The position numbers and the translations under genes were made by a program. 64,000 nt of DNA from Scortum barcoo (lineage: Eukaryota > Chordata > Actinopteri > Centrarchiformes > Terapontidae): NCBI GenBank assembly GCA_023238725.1, contig CM041545.1:12617782-12681781 (forward strand), read 5' to 3'. The notes beneath the pieces are model-generated. The model searched no databases. It worked only from the letters and a program-made list of their open reading frames with translations, and had not been told where the DNA came from. Below, piece by piece: positions 23,601 through 35,145 of this stretch (position 1 is the stretch's first letter; the number at the start of each line of letters is the position of its first letter).

Positions 23601-24894
23601 GCAGGATCTTTCCTCACTTCAGATCTGACTTCATTACATTTCTTCAAGGGTTAATTTGCCAACAGCCATCGGCAGATGTGTCAGTCTGTAGTCAAATGAT
23701 CTCCCTTGCACGGAAATAGTGCTTAAAATTCACTCCATCTCCCCTGTCAATCACCGATGGCTGCATCAGATCAGAGTTTTGTCTGAGCTGAGACTGAACT
23801 TGGTGGAGATCAGTGGTGTCAGAGAATTCCCCTGGCCTCCCTCCATCCCCAGAAGGTCACTTTGCCGCAGGCTCTCTTTTCCTTTCTTCAGCTATAAGAG
23901 TTTGCGGGAAAGCTAATGTGCCCAACTAATGAGAGAGAGAAAGACAGGGAGAGGGCGAGGACAAAAGCAGCCAGCAGATGAGCTTCAGATTTCGATTTAA
24001 AATGTTAATCTGTTGTCCAAAGTTGAACTCTGCGTCGTACAGTGTGTGGCCGAGCACCGATGATCTTTCTGCGTTACTAAGCAGCAGAACATGCTCTGCC
24101 GCTGTCGCCGTCTGTGAGGCTTTTTTATTGTACGGACCAGCTTTTCCTGAAAGCTGATCAAAAGCTGTTTATTCGCCTGTGTGTGTCGCGGCGCCACTGT
24201 GCAGATTTCATCTTCATCTTTGTGTGTATGTGCGCTGTCTTGTATGTTTGATTTTACATTTGCGCACACACGCATGTTTCTCTCTGTCGCTACCGGCTTT
24301 AATCATCTGTAGAGTGAGGCCATGGGCAAAAGTCAGTGGTGACCCACCCACGCTTATTCAGTGTGTGTATATGTGTGTATATGTGTGTGTGTCTTTATGC
24401 ATCGTTCCTCCTTGTGCTGCAGTCCTGCTCCACTGCTAATGACCCAGCAAAGCACCTTAATGACAAGGAACACGTACTCCCTGCTGCTCTGTGAGCCACA
24501 ACTAATAAGTTGGTCAGTCAAACACAGAAAAGTGTGGTAACCCCTTTAAAAACAAAAAATAAATCAATGAGAACACAGCGAAACACAAGCAGCAACGAGC
24601 CAATAAGATTTCACAGATCCCATCACTCAGATCTGCTCGGGCCTTTGATGGGCGGGGGTGGGTGGGGGGGGTGGTTGAGGAGCATGGCGGAGCACTGCAA
24701 GACGAGTGTGAATAGTAAAATCAGAATTTGTTTGTTTATCTTTTACTGCTAATTCCTCATTAAAACCAGTCAGAGGCAGCAGGAGCCCTTTGATAAGAAA
24801 CAGCACAGTGTTTGCTTTAGCGCTGTCATCTGGTGGGCCCACTGTGTGAGTTGACCACAGACACCGAGAGACTGTGTTGATTTACCTTATTTAA
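23601..24894. other. mixed sequence, no gene seen
   Basis: About 23960-24140 is fairly complex and may be another small element. GT-rich sequence lies at 24361-24392, and a G-rich run GGGGGTGGGTGGGGGGGGTGG at 24653-24673. No exon recognised. Confidence 0.35.
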
Positions 24895-25080
24895 AATGTA
24901 TCGTTTTCAAACCTCCTTTGTTATTTTGTCCGCGGCTAACTGTTTACTCCGCCGTAATCCGGTGAATTGGAGCGTTCAGCGCTGCTCAGACTTAGTCTCA
25001 AGCGAAGATTATTAAACAGCGCCCTGTCCGCTTCCATCTCTTACATGAAATACTGTTCACGTAATTGCTCTGAAGCTTGG
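24895..25080. promoter_or_regulatory. conserved-element-like island
   Basis: Includes CCGCCGTAATCCGGTGAATT, GCGTTCAGCGCTGC and GCGAAGATTATTAAACAGCG. Many CpGs survive and complexity is high. TAATCC is a K50-homeodomain (OTX/PITX-type) core. Confidence 0.35.
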
Positions 25081-25759
25081 CATGTGCATGTGTGCGCGTA
25101 GGATGAAGTGTGCGCATGTGTGTGTGTCTGTGAGAGAGAGAGAGAGCGTGTGCACAACCCACACTTTTTAATTCTACATGTGTGTAACAAGAGCTGTGTT
25201 GTATTTAAAGACAAGGCTGTATTTCATAGGTCATTTCCCTCCGCTCCTCCAGAGCCCAGTACCCGGGCTGAGTCCGTCCAAAACCGAGATTGAGTTCAGC
25301 TCATTTTTCAATTCTGCCTCATGTCTAGGTTTTAATAAAGCCAGTCGAAGGGTTGGGAGAATTAGGGGGCTGTTGGGTGGAGGGGGTGGCAGTGTGAAAG
25401 GCACTAATTCCAGCGTTGCTTGGTGCTGGTTTGGGATCTCATTAGTGCCGTGTTGTACTGTCACACATACGCGTCCACTTGCTCAATCATAGCGAGCAAA
25501 GACCTGTTTAAATCCAAAATGAGTTTCTGGCTACAAAGTCTGATTTATGGGGGGGTGCGACCTATGAAATACCACAGACCTCCATCTCAGAGCCCCCATT
25601 TTTTATGTTTGGAGATTGTTTGTTTTTTGTTTCTCTCTCCTCTCTCTTTCTCTCTATTCCCCACCCTTTTTATGTTATTTGAACAAGTCCTTCCTTCCTT
25701 TTCTTTTTACCACTAAATGAAAAAAAAAACTAACTTTATTTCACACTTATAATCCAGAT
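25081..25759. other. unique sequence, no gene seen
   Basis: GA units at 25132-25146, a G-rich stretch at 25365-25392, and CT-rich sequence at 25630-25660. Nothing else supportable. Confidence 0.35.
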
Positions 25760-25850
25760 CAGTGGTTCCCAAACTCAGGAGTCTGGACCCTCCAACAGGT
25801 CATAAGACGGATCCGAAGGGTCACCAAAGGATAAAAACGAAAAAAAAACT
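25760..25850 (+). mobile_element. left end of a hAT-like non-autonomous element
   Basis: CAGTGGTTCCCAAACTC at 25760 is a standard hAT-type terminal repeat in fish, followed by the expected short words about a right-hand GGGTCACC. The far end is not recognised, so only a decayed left part is called. Related in type to the opposite-facing end at 3829-3843. Confidence 0.5.
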
Positions 25851-26599
25851 TTTAATGATGAGCCAAAAAAGTGCATAATACTCAAAATATACAGTCAGAA
25901 CTTTTTCAGCGAAGGACTATTTTGTGGTAAAAAGTACTGTAATTCCAGCGTAAACTGTTCACAGCAAGATATGTACAATATCCAGAATCACCAGGAGACT
26001 TTGTCTGTACAATTGTTTTAGTGCTTGAAGAGAGCCAAATTAATTTTATAAGGAGTGGCAGTAGAAATATTGAAGACGGTGATCTCAAAACCATAGAAAT
26101 AAAAACAAAAAATGAGAAAATAAGTATTTTTTTGTAATTCCTGGTAACCCTTCATCCTTAGCTTTGATTTTATTATTGTTAGATATTGAAGTAGTCGTAC
26201 AATAGCAGTTGTAATTCTTCCCACTGTTTATCATTTCTCATCAAGCATTTTATAATATGGAGGAATTCCTTGCAAAAACCATCAATGCGGTTACGCAACA
26301 CATACATGGTCTTAAAAAGAGAAAGGCGTAAGATACTGTAGACATTCCTCTGCAAGCTTGTCAAATTCATATTAATAAGATGAGCTGGGTCATTCCTCTC
26401 TCACTGCGAACATGATCTGCAGCTCAAACCATGAAACAGCCTCTCATTTGGCCATCTCTACTGTAACAGTGTGTACCTACAGTATCTCATTTCCCTGTGC
26501 ACCAGTATCCTCCACACTCTCATGAAGGGGTCTGACTATCCTCTAAATCCGCCAGGGTTTGATCATTAGGACGTACAGGAGGAATCAATCCGGTGAGTG
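25851..26599. other. AT-rich sequence, no gene seen
   Basis: Overlapping minus-strand frames of 60-70 codons at 25906-26370 are AT-driven, with no motif. May be an old transposon interior, but no homology is visible. Confidence 0.3.
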
Positions 26600-27060
26600 A
26601 ATTCACATCACATACACCTCCAGCTCTCATCAAATGACCTTGACTGCTGCCGCCGCCGGCATCGCTTGGTTTTAGATGAGAGGCTAAGTATGATAGTAAG
26701 ATGTGTGATGTGCAGATGAAGTATAGGACTGCACATTAGCGTGCTGGAAGAGGTAAATTCGAGCAGGCTAATGAATGTGCCGCACTGACTAATTTAAAGT
26801 TCAGCTCCCACGTAAAGGTAATGAGAGCTGCCGCACTCTGACAGTAGCATTTCACTGCAGGCCAGAGTTGCTGATTTGAGGTTAGACACCTGCACAGCGC
26901 GCGAGAGGACGCGAGGGTGGTGCAGGTTGTCTCCGAGCTGTTAGTTAACGGCGCAGTTCGCCGCACCCAGGTCCTGATGGTGATTACCTCATCTGCCTGG
27001 TTTCCTGTGTCAGCTCCCGGAGCGCACAGGCCTCGTCCCCAAGACATATGGAATTACAAA
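26600..27060. promoter_or_regulatory. conserved-element-like island
   Basis: Long complex region with retained CpGs (GCCGCCGCCGGCATCG, CAGCGCGCGAGAGGACGCG) and AT-core words (GCTAATGAATG, GACTAATTTAAAG). A 103-codon minus-strand frame crosses it without domain or splice site. Enhancer-type function inferred from texture. Confidence 0.35.
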
Positions 27061-27859
27061 GCGACGCAATGTTCGCACATGCTGTCACACCACTGAATGC
27101 ACACATAGACGCTAAAACGCGCTGTCACGGCGCGATACCGCTCCTGCCAGCTCGGCAGCTTTGTTAACATCTTTGCCTACTGTTCTACACTAGCCCCCCC
27201 CCATCCATATGCAGCACATCCCTGCAATAAAACGAGTGTCACCTGCGTGTGACTGAGATATTTTTGTAGGTGAAGATGCGATATCCATAGCCAGCAGTTC
27301 TGAGCACGCAGGTGGTTCGGAGGTAGAGATGAATGTTCCTCAGACTGGGGCAAATGTCGCTGTTACACAACTGAAGAGTAATAACTGCGATGAGGGCCAA
27401 CTCTGTTTTTTTTTTTGGTTTTTTTTCTTTCCCTCCTCTGCTGCTCTGTGCAGGAGACTGGGCAGAGTTTCAAAGCCTCCTCTTTTCTCACTCTGACTCA
27501 GTCGGAAGGAGAGAGAAGGGAAAAAAAAAAGTGTCCTTCTCCCACATTCACACAGGAAATTCATCATTCTGTTTTCTCTATGTGGACTAAAAGAGTTCAG
27601 AAGCGAAAGACCATTGTCTCCTGCATGTCATGGTCATCGTCCCGAAACTGTTCTCAGTGTTCGCTCAGTCACCAATACGCTGTTTGACCTTCCCCCAAGA
27701 CTCTAATGCCTTGTACGCCTCAATGCCGATGTGACCGTTTCGCACACTGAATTCAAAGTTCTTGTTTATATATGCATGTACCCATCTTATTTATTCACCA
27801 TGTAATTTATTTATCCGCACATTTTGTTTTTTGAGTATATGATCCGTGGTTCTGGAGCC
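27061..27859. other. mixed sequence, no gene seen
   Basis: C8 near 27197, T11 near 27406, A10 near 27521. Ordinary complexity; no exon recognised. Confidence 0.35.
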
Positions 27860-28170
27860 AGGAACATGCATGCTGCAGCAAGATGTCGGGTTCGTTTTAA
27901 CTAGGCTCATTAGCTGCAGAAGGCGGCACCGGTTAATTAAAATAATTCCCTGTTATCGCGGCTGCATTGGTCAGCCAAACGATACCGGGGGACTGCTATG
28001 CAGCACAGACTGCTCACGCTTGGTGAACGGCGCTCCTCTACCACAGCTAGCACCTAATTAGCGCTGGAGGAGGAATATTTTACCGTGAATTAACATGCCG
28101 CACTTCGGCCTGTGCTCTAATTGACGAGCCTCATCTGAGGGCCGGTGGAAGACTGCGGCCGTACGGCGGC
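27860..28170. promoter_or_regulatory. strong conserved-element-like island with several TAATT cores
   Basis: Four separate homeodomain-type words lie within about 200 bp: CCGGTTAATTAAAATAATTC, ACCTAATTAGCGCTGG, GTGAATTAACATGCCG and TCTAATTGACGAG. They are embedded in CpG-retaining, repeat-free sequence (GTTATCGCGGCTGCATTGG, CCAAACGATACCGGGGG). This is the most enhancer-like texture in the first half of the window. Frames here are short and not coding-like. Confidence 0.45.
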
Positions 28171-30513
28171 TCGGTCAGTCAAGCGCAGGGGAGAAACACG
28201 CACAGAATGTTTAACCATTTCATAATTAGTGAGAATCAAAAAGCTGCTTGTTTAGTGGCGGACTTAAGTTCATTTTTATGGGCGTTGCATACTCACTCAG
28301 AGGAGGGCCTCCATGTGTTCTCCCATGACCTCCGCTGTACTCACTCCAGCATGAAAGCAGGTAGGGATGTTGCAGAGGTTAGAGAGCAACGGTGGTAAAT
28401 ATCCTATAATCCATGTTCAGATCAAAACTCAAAGGTCCAGCCTAATGAAAGCATTTGGACGAGCCATAATCCAGAGTAATGGGAAGGGATCCCACAAACA
28501 CTGCACTCATCAAGTCACTCTGTTGAATAACATTAAAACCCAAACAACCTTCAAAATACATATTTAAAACCCGGGTGGGGAGGGGGGGATTTTGCACACA
28601 GCTATGCCGAGAAGCAGCGTTTTTAAAGAAAATTTAACCACACAAATATTTCATTGGAGTTTCTTGCTGGGCACTGAGAGAGTTGCAGTTGCAGGCTTAC
28701 AAGTTTTTCAGGTTTTCCTGTGCAGTGCTCAGATGCCCATATGTACACAGAGAGTTATGGTTTGATGCAGTTTAATCCTCCCGTCCATGCTGGCCACAGA
28801 GAGATCCCATCCTAATATGACACACACTCCTCATTAAAAAAAAAAAAAATTGCCTCGAAAAAAGAGAGATGAGCAGTCAGAGTTGGTCAAACCAAGTGAG
28901 AGTCTTTCAAAGTTTAATTATGAAAGCTGCCCTCTTGATTTGAGTAATTGATATTAGCTTTAAAATGCATGTTTACACAGAGCCGGAACTGTTGGTTTTG
29001 TCTCCCATCTTTCACACTGAGATCACACTAGGAAAGGATTTTCTCACAGCCAGTATGGAGGGATGATTACACCAACCAATAACTCTTTGTATGTACATAC
29101 AGTCAAGGCATGCGTGTGTTGTATTAAGATAGACTTTAGAAATGTGTTAAAGATGTTTAAAACTGAAAGAAATAGAAATTCATTTGAGAGCTGAAAAAAG
29201 GAATAATTGAGTAATTAGAGATGGTGATATATAAATAGAGTTTAAATCCTTCAATAATGTGTACTTAATTTGGGGCTGTGACCATTGATTTTGCATTCTA
29301 AATACAATTATAAATTATTGATAAGCCATTTGTCATTAACCTTTTGCAAGCCCAATGTTTAAGTTGCCAAACTGTGAAAACCATTGGCTGGTGTGTGTCC
29401 AGCATAACTCATTTTAGCATGTTTATCATGCTCTTCATAATTTTTACTATTTTGTATTGCAATTCCATAAAGTTTGGGGACTCACATTTTTTCATTATTG
29501 TAAGAATCAAAGCAGCAGAGGCCAAACATATCCTGATTTTAGTCCCGAACATGGCGCTTCAAAAACACTGGATCCTACAATCCCCGTAATGCAATCAATA
29601 GTATATTTTTCCATCTCAGTGCCAAAACCGAGCTAACACTGATGATATCACTATTATTGCGGTAGTTTTTTTCTTATAGCTCCTTCAGAGCCACAGTAAA
29701 CCTTATCCAACAGTTTTTACAGCCACAATAGTACTAACCATGTCTTATAAACAGATTTTGATGTGTTATGTTTCATTCACAGTGTGTGTATTACGAGGTT
29801 ACACTCTTGTAATCAGTTCATAAAACTGGCCATATTTGACTAATATTCCCTCTGATGATATTTGTTGTACATCTGAGACAACCACTATGACTAATACATT
29901 ACTCTTTCCAGCAGAAAAGATGTCTCTTTTTCACTCCCTCTGTTTCTCTCTTTTGCTTTTTCTCCCTTTTGTCTCTCTGAGAAGAGCTGTAACAACATTG
30001 TCACATTTTAACATATTGGCTGTGAGGAGAGTGGGTGGGAGCGCAGACTCTTCTTAAGAATGTTTTTTTATCCGTGTATTTGTATGGTGATGTTTGTTCT
30101 CGGCATGCTAATCTAGCAGTCAACAGCGGTAAAGCCCGAGTTGTGTGTTTCAGAGACCCGGGGATCTTTTGATCAGACCAGCACTGCCTGCTGAGTCCCT
30201 CCGCAGCCTACCGAGGCTTGTTTGCAGCTGCACACACAGTGCGCACAGGCGGCGGCCGCTGCTGTTGCTGCTGGAGAAGTCACTCACACATGGGGGGGGG
30301 TTTATACTATGTGCTTTCACACTCTCTCACACACACCTGTGCATCAACGTTTCTCGCACAGGAGCAGAAAAATGTCTTTGTCCATTCATCATCCTGATAA
30401 TGAAAGCAGAAGCATGAAGGTACACATGGCCTGCATAACCCACAAGCATCCATTCATAGAGCCTTGAAAAAAACATAGTACAGTTCAACTTTACCATGCA
30501 CTCCGTGGGGTTG
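28171..30513. other. long stretch without recognised gene
   Basis: Unique to AT-rich sequence. 29344-29640 includes GGATCCTACAATCCCCGTAA, a word like those in some fish repeats, but no second copy is visible. A short GC-rich piece with CGGCGGCCGCTGC lies at 30250. No exon recognised. Confidence 0.35.
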
Positions 30514-30593
30514 ACACACACAGACACACACAGCTGTGCGCACACACACACATACATGCACACACACACACACACACATGCACACACACACAT
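30514..30593. repeat. interrupted (CA)n microsatellite
   Basis: CA runs broken by GA, TG and TACATG units. Confidence 0.9.
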
Positions 30594-30879
30594 TTGAGCC
30601 CACTCACTGACACATGAAAGCAGACACAGAGACGAGCACCCTCCGCGGGCCTCAGGGAGCTCTAATGGCCTTGTAGAGTGCAGTCAGGGAGAGTGAGGGT
30701 GAAGAGCAGAGCAAGGTGAAGGCGCACAGCTCCACTTCCAGTTAAACACACACACACATGCATGTGAACATCTGTGTGCCTATACACATTGTACACCAGC
30801 ACAGTGAAAAGTACAACCACAGAGAAAGTGCACAACTAACAAACATGCCACTACAAGCAGAATTCAGTCCAACACACAC
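30594..30879. other. unique sequence, nothing recognised
   Basis: One short CA run near 30746-30758. Confidence 0.35.
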
Positions 30880-30932
30880 TTTCTCTCTCTCTCTCTCTCT
30901 CTCACACTCACACACACACACACACACACACT
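30880..30932. repeat. compound (CT)n(CA)n microsatellite
   Basis: About 10 CT units followed by about 13 CA units. Confidence 0.93.
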
Positions 30933-31296
30933 GCATTGCTACAGTCAAGCGGTCCTGTCCTGATGAAGCTGCTGTTTCTAAAAGGAGCAGAACATGAATT
31001 ATGCAGGTTCGTCTTCACATGAGGGGGGTTTTCTCCTTCTTCGCCGCATTCCTCTAAGCCAGCTGTTTTCTATTTCTCCTCTGACTTTCCTCCACTCTCT
31101 CTTTCACCCTTTTAAACTCATCTTCTCATCTCAAACGTGTCTATCTTTTTCACTTTAAATCATGTCTTCCAAAAAAGTCTCTGTCTCCGTCCTCGCTCCT
31201 GCATGCTGCCCCCCAGGCTCCCCACGCTTCTCCTCTTTTTCTGCTCTCTGCTGCACCCACTAACCCTTTTTCCATCTCTTTATCTTTGTCTTGATG

Positions 31297-31298
<2 letters not shown>

Positions 31299-31331
<33 letters not shown>

Positions 31332-31346
31332 CTCTCTCTCTCTCTT
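31299..31346. repeat. compound (AC)n(TC)n microsatellite
   Basis: About 15 AC units then about 8 TC units. Confidence 0.95.
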
Positions 31347-31699
31347 CTTTTCTCTCCCTCACTATCTCGCTGTATTTCTGCTCACTTATCCCCATGGATG
31401 GAGTGCTGAGCAGAGGAAGGGAAAAAGGCCAGTGCTGCTCCGGTGGTATCGGATTCTCATAAGTGTGTGAAAGAAGAGAAGCGGAAGTCTTACAGTTTGT
31501 CATCCACCCCCGCGGCTCAAGTTTTCCTATTAAAGAGGCCGGTGACAAATGTCAGAGTGATCTGCGACCATCAAATTGTGCAATGTTTGTTTGTTTGTGA
31601 AGAAAGGTGGTGTGTTTTTCTACCAGTGTGGCGACAAAGAGGGAGAGAGAAATTAGATTTTTACACCAACACCTTAGCTCACAGCTACAGTGGCATCTT

Positions 31700-31703
<4 letters not shown>
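31347..31703. other. unique sequence, no gene seen
   Basis: About 31490-31575 is fairly complex (CGCGGCTCAAGTTTTCCTAT) and might be a small element. Confidence 0.25.

Positions 31704-31753
<50 letters not shown>
31704..31753. repeat. (GT)n microsatellite, about 24 units
   Basis: Long uninterrupted TG array. Confidence 0.97.
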
Positions 31754-31754
<1 letters not shown>

Positions 31755-31952
31755 AAGGGTTGGTTCACCCCTCGCAGCATTGAGAAAATACATTTTGAAT
31801 AATTCAACAGAAATATCTCAAACAATGTCACCGTTACAGTGGATAATCTACAGAGTAACAAGGACACAGGAACTGTAAACAATTGTCACAGGAACTTCTT
31901 TATTGAAAGAAACGGTCTCTGCGAAAACCTGTTCCCACCCAGATGTCTTGAT

Positions 31953-32795
31953 CAGGCGCTTTCACACCTAAGCTGTTAGGTTTGTTTCAATCAAACTCTG
32001 GAGCGTTTCACTGGATAGTCCGGTTGGTTTGCGGTGATGTACAGTGATGGTGAAAGGTCATTCGAACTCCGGTGTGGCCCAAACAACCAAACTCTTCTCC
32101 GCCTGAAAACGTGAGTCTCAGTTCGCTTCTAAATGCACCGGAGTTTGATCAACTGTATGTGAGAATGACATCCGACCCAAATATAGCAAGTAAACCAATT
32201 AACAGTGCATTGTTGATGAAGCAGTGAAAAAAAAAAGTATTAAAATGGAGAATTTACATATAAAGTTAGGTCTTACTAAAAGGTCAAATGTACTTCTTTT
32301 TTTAAAAAAATGGAATTTAATCTATTCAGCCTTGCATAAAATACACTTACTTTTTTATTGAAAGCATGATAACTTTCAGATCCATAACCATATCTCGGTT
32401 ATTGTCTGCGAAACGGGACAACACATCATAATCCCTCTCTCTCTCTCATGATGGACCTCCTTCTCCTTCAGTATCACTTGTCTAATTCACAGAATGAAAT
32501 GTTCAACAACTTATTGTTTTGTCAGCTGCTTGTATTGTTCGCCTTCTTGTAAAGTGTTAGATTGATGGAAGCGCCAAAGCAAAACCATTAAACCCAAGAC
32601 TGGATAAAATTGGTGTTGCTCCATTATTTGTGAGATCAGGAGGTATCCTTGAGTTACACTCGAATATGTTGTCCAATAGATGAGCGACCATTTGCAATAT
32701 TTGGTGCATTTAAAAAGTATGTGAAAGGCAGTGGAACCAAATAAAAATGCAGAATCATATTGAGTCTGCTGAACTACAGGTATGAAAGCACCCTT
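31953..32795. mobile_element. non-autonomous DNA transposon with terminal inverted repeats
   Basis: The left end (31953-31969) reads GCGCTTTCACACCTAA after CAG. The right end (32777-32795) reads AGGTATGAAAGCACCC, whose reverse complement GGGTGCTTTCATACCT matches the left end at 12 of 13 positions over GCTTTCAnACCT. The left third contains words such as TCAATCAAACTCTGGAGCG and a later ACTCCGGTGTGG that I know from an abundant fish repeat ending in this way. The element is about 840 bp with no transposase frame. Target-site duplication is not convincing, as expected for an old copy. hAT membership is likely from the CAGG-like start but not proven. Confidence 0.6.
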
Positions 32796-33285
32796 AGAAT
32801 AAGACTGACCACCGTTTGTGTGTGTTGCTGCTTATGTAGTATAATGCTGGTAACATTCTTGATTTTTCTTTTGTGAACAAATCCCATGAAAGATGAAAAG
32901 CAAAAAAATTCCATCTATCTGAATAGAAAGCAAGACTTGAACTGGAATGTCAAGGTTCTGTTCTAAAAATGTCATTCAGGATGGAGATATTCAACATGTA
33001 TATAGACAGGTAGATCTGTAATAGCTTAATACATAGTACTAAAAGACTCATGTAGAAATTTGTCTTGACAGGGACATTAACTTTAAAAAAAAAGACAAAA
33101 AACAATTTAAATTGTTTATGTAATGTTTCTGGTTTTAGCAGCCTTTTACAGACATTGTTTCCCACAAGTCATGTCAACTTTATTTATGTAGCCCAAAGCA
33201 CAAGAGTGAGTTAAACATCACCAGCTTGACAGAAGAAGACAGTCGAGTGGCCGTGGTCGGTCCAGACGTAGCTGTAACAACAGCA
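32796..33285. other. AT-rich sequence, possible repeat piece
   Basis: TCAACTTTATTTATGTAGCC at 33175-33194 resembles the TTTATTTATATAG-type word found at the ends of several fish retroposons. Otherwise nothing recognised. Confidence 0.3.
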
Positions 33286-33500
33286 GAGCTGAATATTTGG
33301 GCACGCTAGCGGCTCTGTGGATCACAGCGTCATGAAGTCTGTCCCCCAAAGTATTTCAACAACTACTGGATGGATTACAGTGTCTTACACGTTCATGTAG
33401 CCCTCAGGATGAATTGTAATCTTTGTGTAATATTTTGGTTTATGACCAAATATCTGCAGGATTAATAACATCAGCCTCAACTGCTTTAGTTTTTAGCAAA
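33286..33500 (+). repeat. dispersed repeat, family with 19390 and 37930 (copy 2)
   Basis: TTTCAACAACTACTGGATGG is the signature start of an abundant percomorph repeat. The later part, GGTTTATGACCAAATATCTG then CATCAGCCTCAACTG, aligns word by word with 38026-38082 in this window. Non-coding. Confidence 0.6.
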
Positions 33501-34724
33501 GGGGGACTATTTTCAGCCATGTATGAATATACTTTTGATGCTGTAGTGAGTGTTTACAGCAGCAGGGTGTTGTGATGAGATCTGAAATGAAACTACAGTG
33601 CCCACATTCATCATAATGAAGAAACCTGTGCAATAGTGTGGCTCATTTAAGTGTCTTTAATAGTTTTTAAATAACAATGCTGATCTCTGTATGTCGTACT
33701 TGCTAACATGACAAATTCATTTTTGGTTTTGAATTGTATTTGAATTGTGGTGTTGTTTTGGGTTGGAGGCAGACTTTTCTGAAAGATCGGAGCAGCTGTT
33801 GGAAGCCAGATCCAAAAAGGTCACCTCCCTCCCCGGGACTGTGGTGAGAAGTCACCAGTGGGCCAGTCACCGGGGCCATTTTCATCTCTCTCTCAAAGCA
33901 GCTGCTTTGTCCTTGCAGGATCGATCCGGAGTGGCGTTGTCGGGTCGGTTCTGCTGCGCCCTTGTCAGCAGGGAATCCAGGCGTTCCTAACAGGAGCGCG
34001 TCACACGGCCCCCGGCTCCCCCTTCAGGGTCCGGATCCACCCAGCTCCAGAACTCATGTGGTCTGGCTCGCTGCCATCTCTACAGCGGCAGCACACACAT
34101 GACCACAGTAGCTGAGTCTGACTGTGTGTGACAGTGTGTGTGTATTCATGCAGATGAAGTTTGTGACCTTGTTTGTACCTGTGGGATGACAGAAGGCCCT
34201 CACATTGGGAAGCTTTTTTTTCTGTCACTACTTGCAACAAAAAGTTTACCTCTCTTGTTCTTCAAGGGCAATGACTTAGTGTGGACAAGATTTTCATTCT
34301 GTCTGTGCACCAGAAGTTGTTGTTTTTACAACACAGAGGTCTTTTATTCAAAGAACGATAACGTGTTGAACAGAGACTGCATGGTGAACTGATTTTCACG
34401 CTGCCTCCTTAAGCAGGGAGGAGGAGGGTGGGGGGTTAACGGGATAGAGAGATGAAAGACCAGTGAGTGATGGTGAAGATCTCTGCATTGTTAACCTCAC
34501 GGCACCCTGTTCTCCTCCACCCTAACACAGACATGCTGCTTCCCACTCAGTCCCATTACCTCGGTTGTCCTTCTGTTGCCCCAATAACACTTAAACTCAT
34601 ATATTCTCCAATTATGGATGAGACAAGCAGAGGTAAGGTGTTTACACAAAGGTTAGAGCAGCCTCAGTTGATTTTCAAAATCATCTGATTTTGTTACCTT
34701 TCTCTTCCTCACCTCTCCTCCTCA
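33501..34724. other. unique sequence, no gene seen
   Basis: 33740-34090 is relatively GC-rich with some CpG (GATCGATCCGGAGTGGCG, GGAGCGCGTCACACGG) and carries 80-codon frames on the plus strand. No splice pair or domain supports an exon. Confidence 0.3.
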
Positions 34725-34862
34725 GGCAGCCACGGAGCCTGTTGCGCAATGGGCCATAATTTTTCAAGCTCTTGTTCGGACATCTTTTTGTATTTAATCG
34801 TGGGAGATTGAGAGGATTAAGCTGGAGATTACGTATGGCGGGATTACACTGACCCTGTTATC
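34725..34862. promoter_or_regulatory. conserved-element-like island with GGATTA/GATTA words
   Basis: GCGCAATGGGCCATAATTTT and TTTAATCGTGGGAGATTG, then GAGGATTAAGC, GGAGATTACG and GCGGGATTACAC within about 45 bp. GGATTA is the core bound by OTX/PITX/GSC-type (K50) homeodomains. Ends at a sharp switch into a polypurine tract. Confidence 0.42.
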
Positions 34863-34864
34863 GG

Positions 34865-35145
34865 GAGGCCTCTGGGACGGGATGAGGGGGGGAAGAGAGG
34901 TGCAGTGAGGGAGATGGAGGAGGGAGAGATCCATGGGACCTGTCGGGGTGGATGAGGGTGGATAAATGATGAGGGAGAGCGATGGAAGGGAAGAGGAGAG
35001 AAGAGGGGGAGTTGGGAAGGGATTTGGGAGATAATTGTGTGGGATCAGAGATGTGTGAGGAATAGAAAAGATGGTGGGGTGACGGAGTAAAAGATTTCAC
35101 TGGGTGGGGGCATGAGAAGGGAAAGGGAGGAGATGAAAGGACAGA
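34865..35145. repeat. G+A-rich tract (polypurine bias)
   Basis: About 280 bp dominated by GGGA, GAGA and GATG words on the plus strand. The 80-codon minus-strand Ser/Pro/His frame is a product of this bias. Confidence 0.75.
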
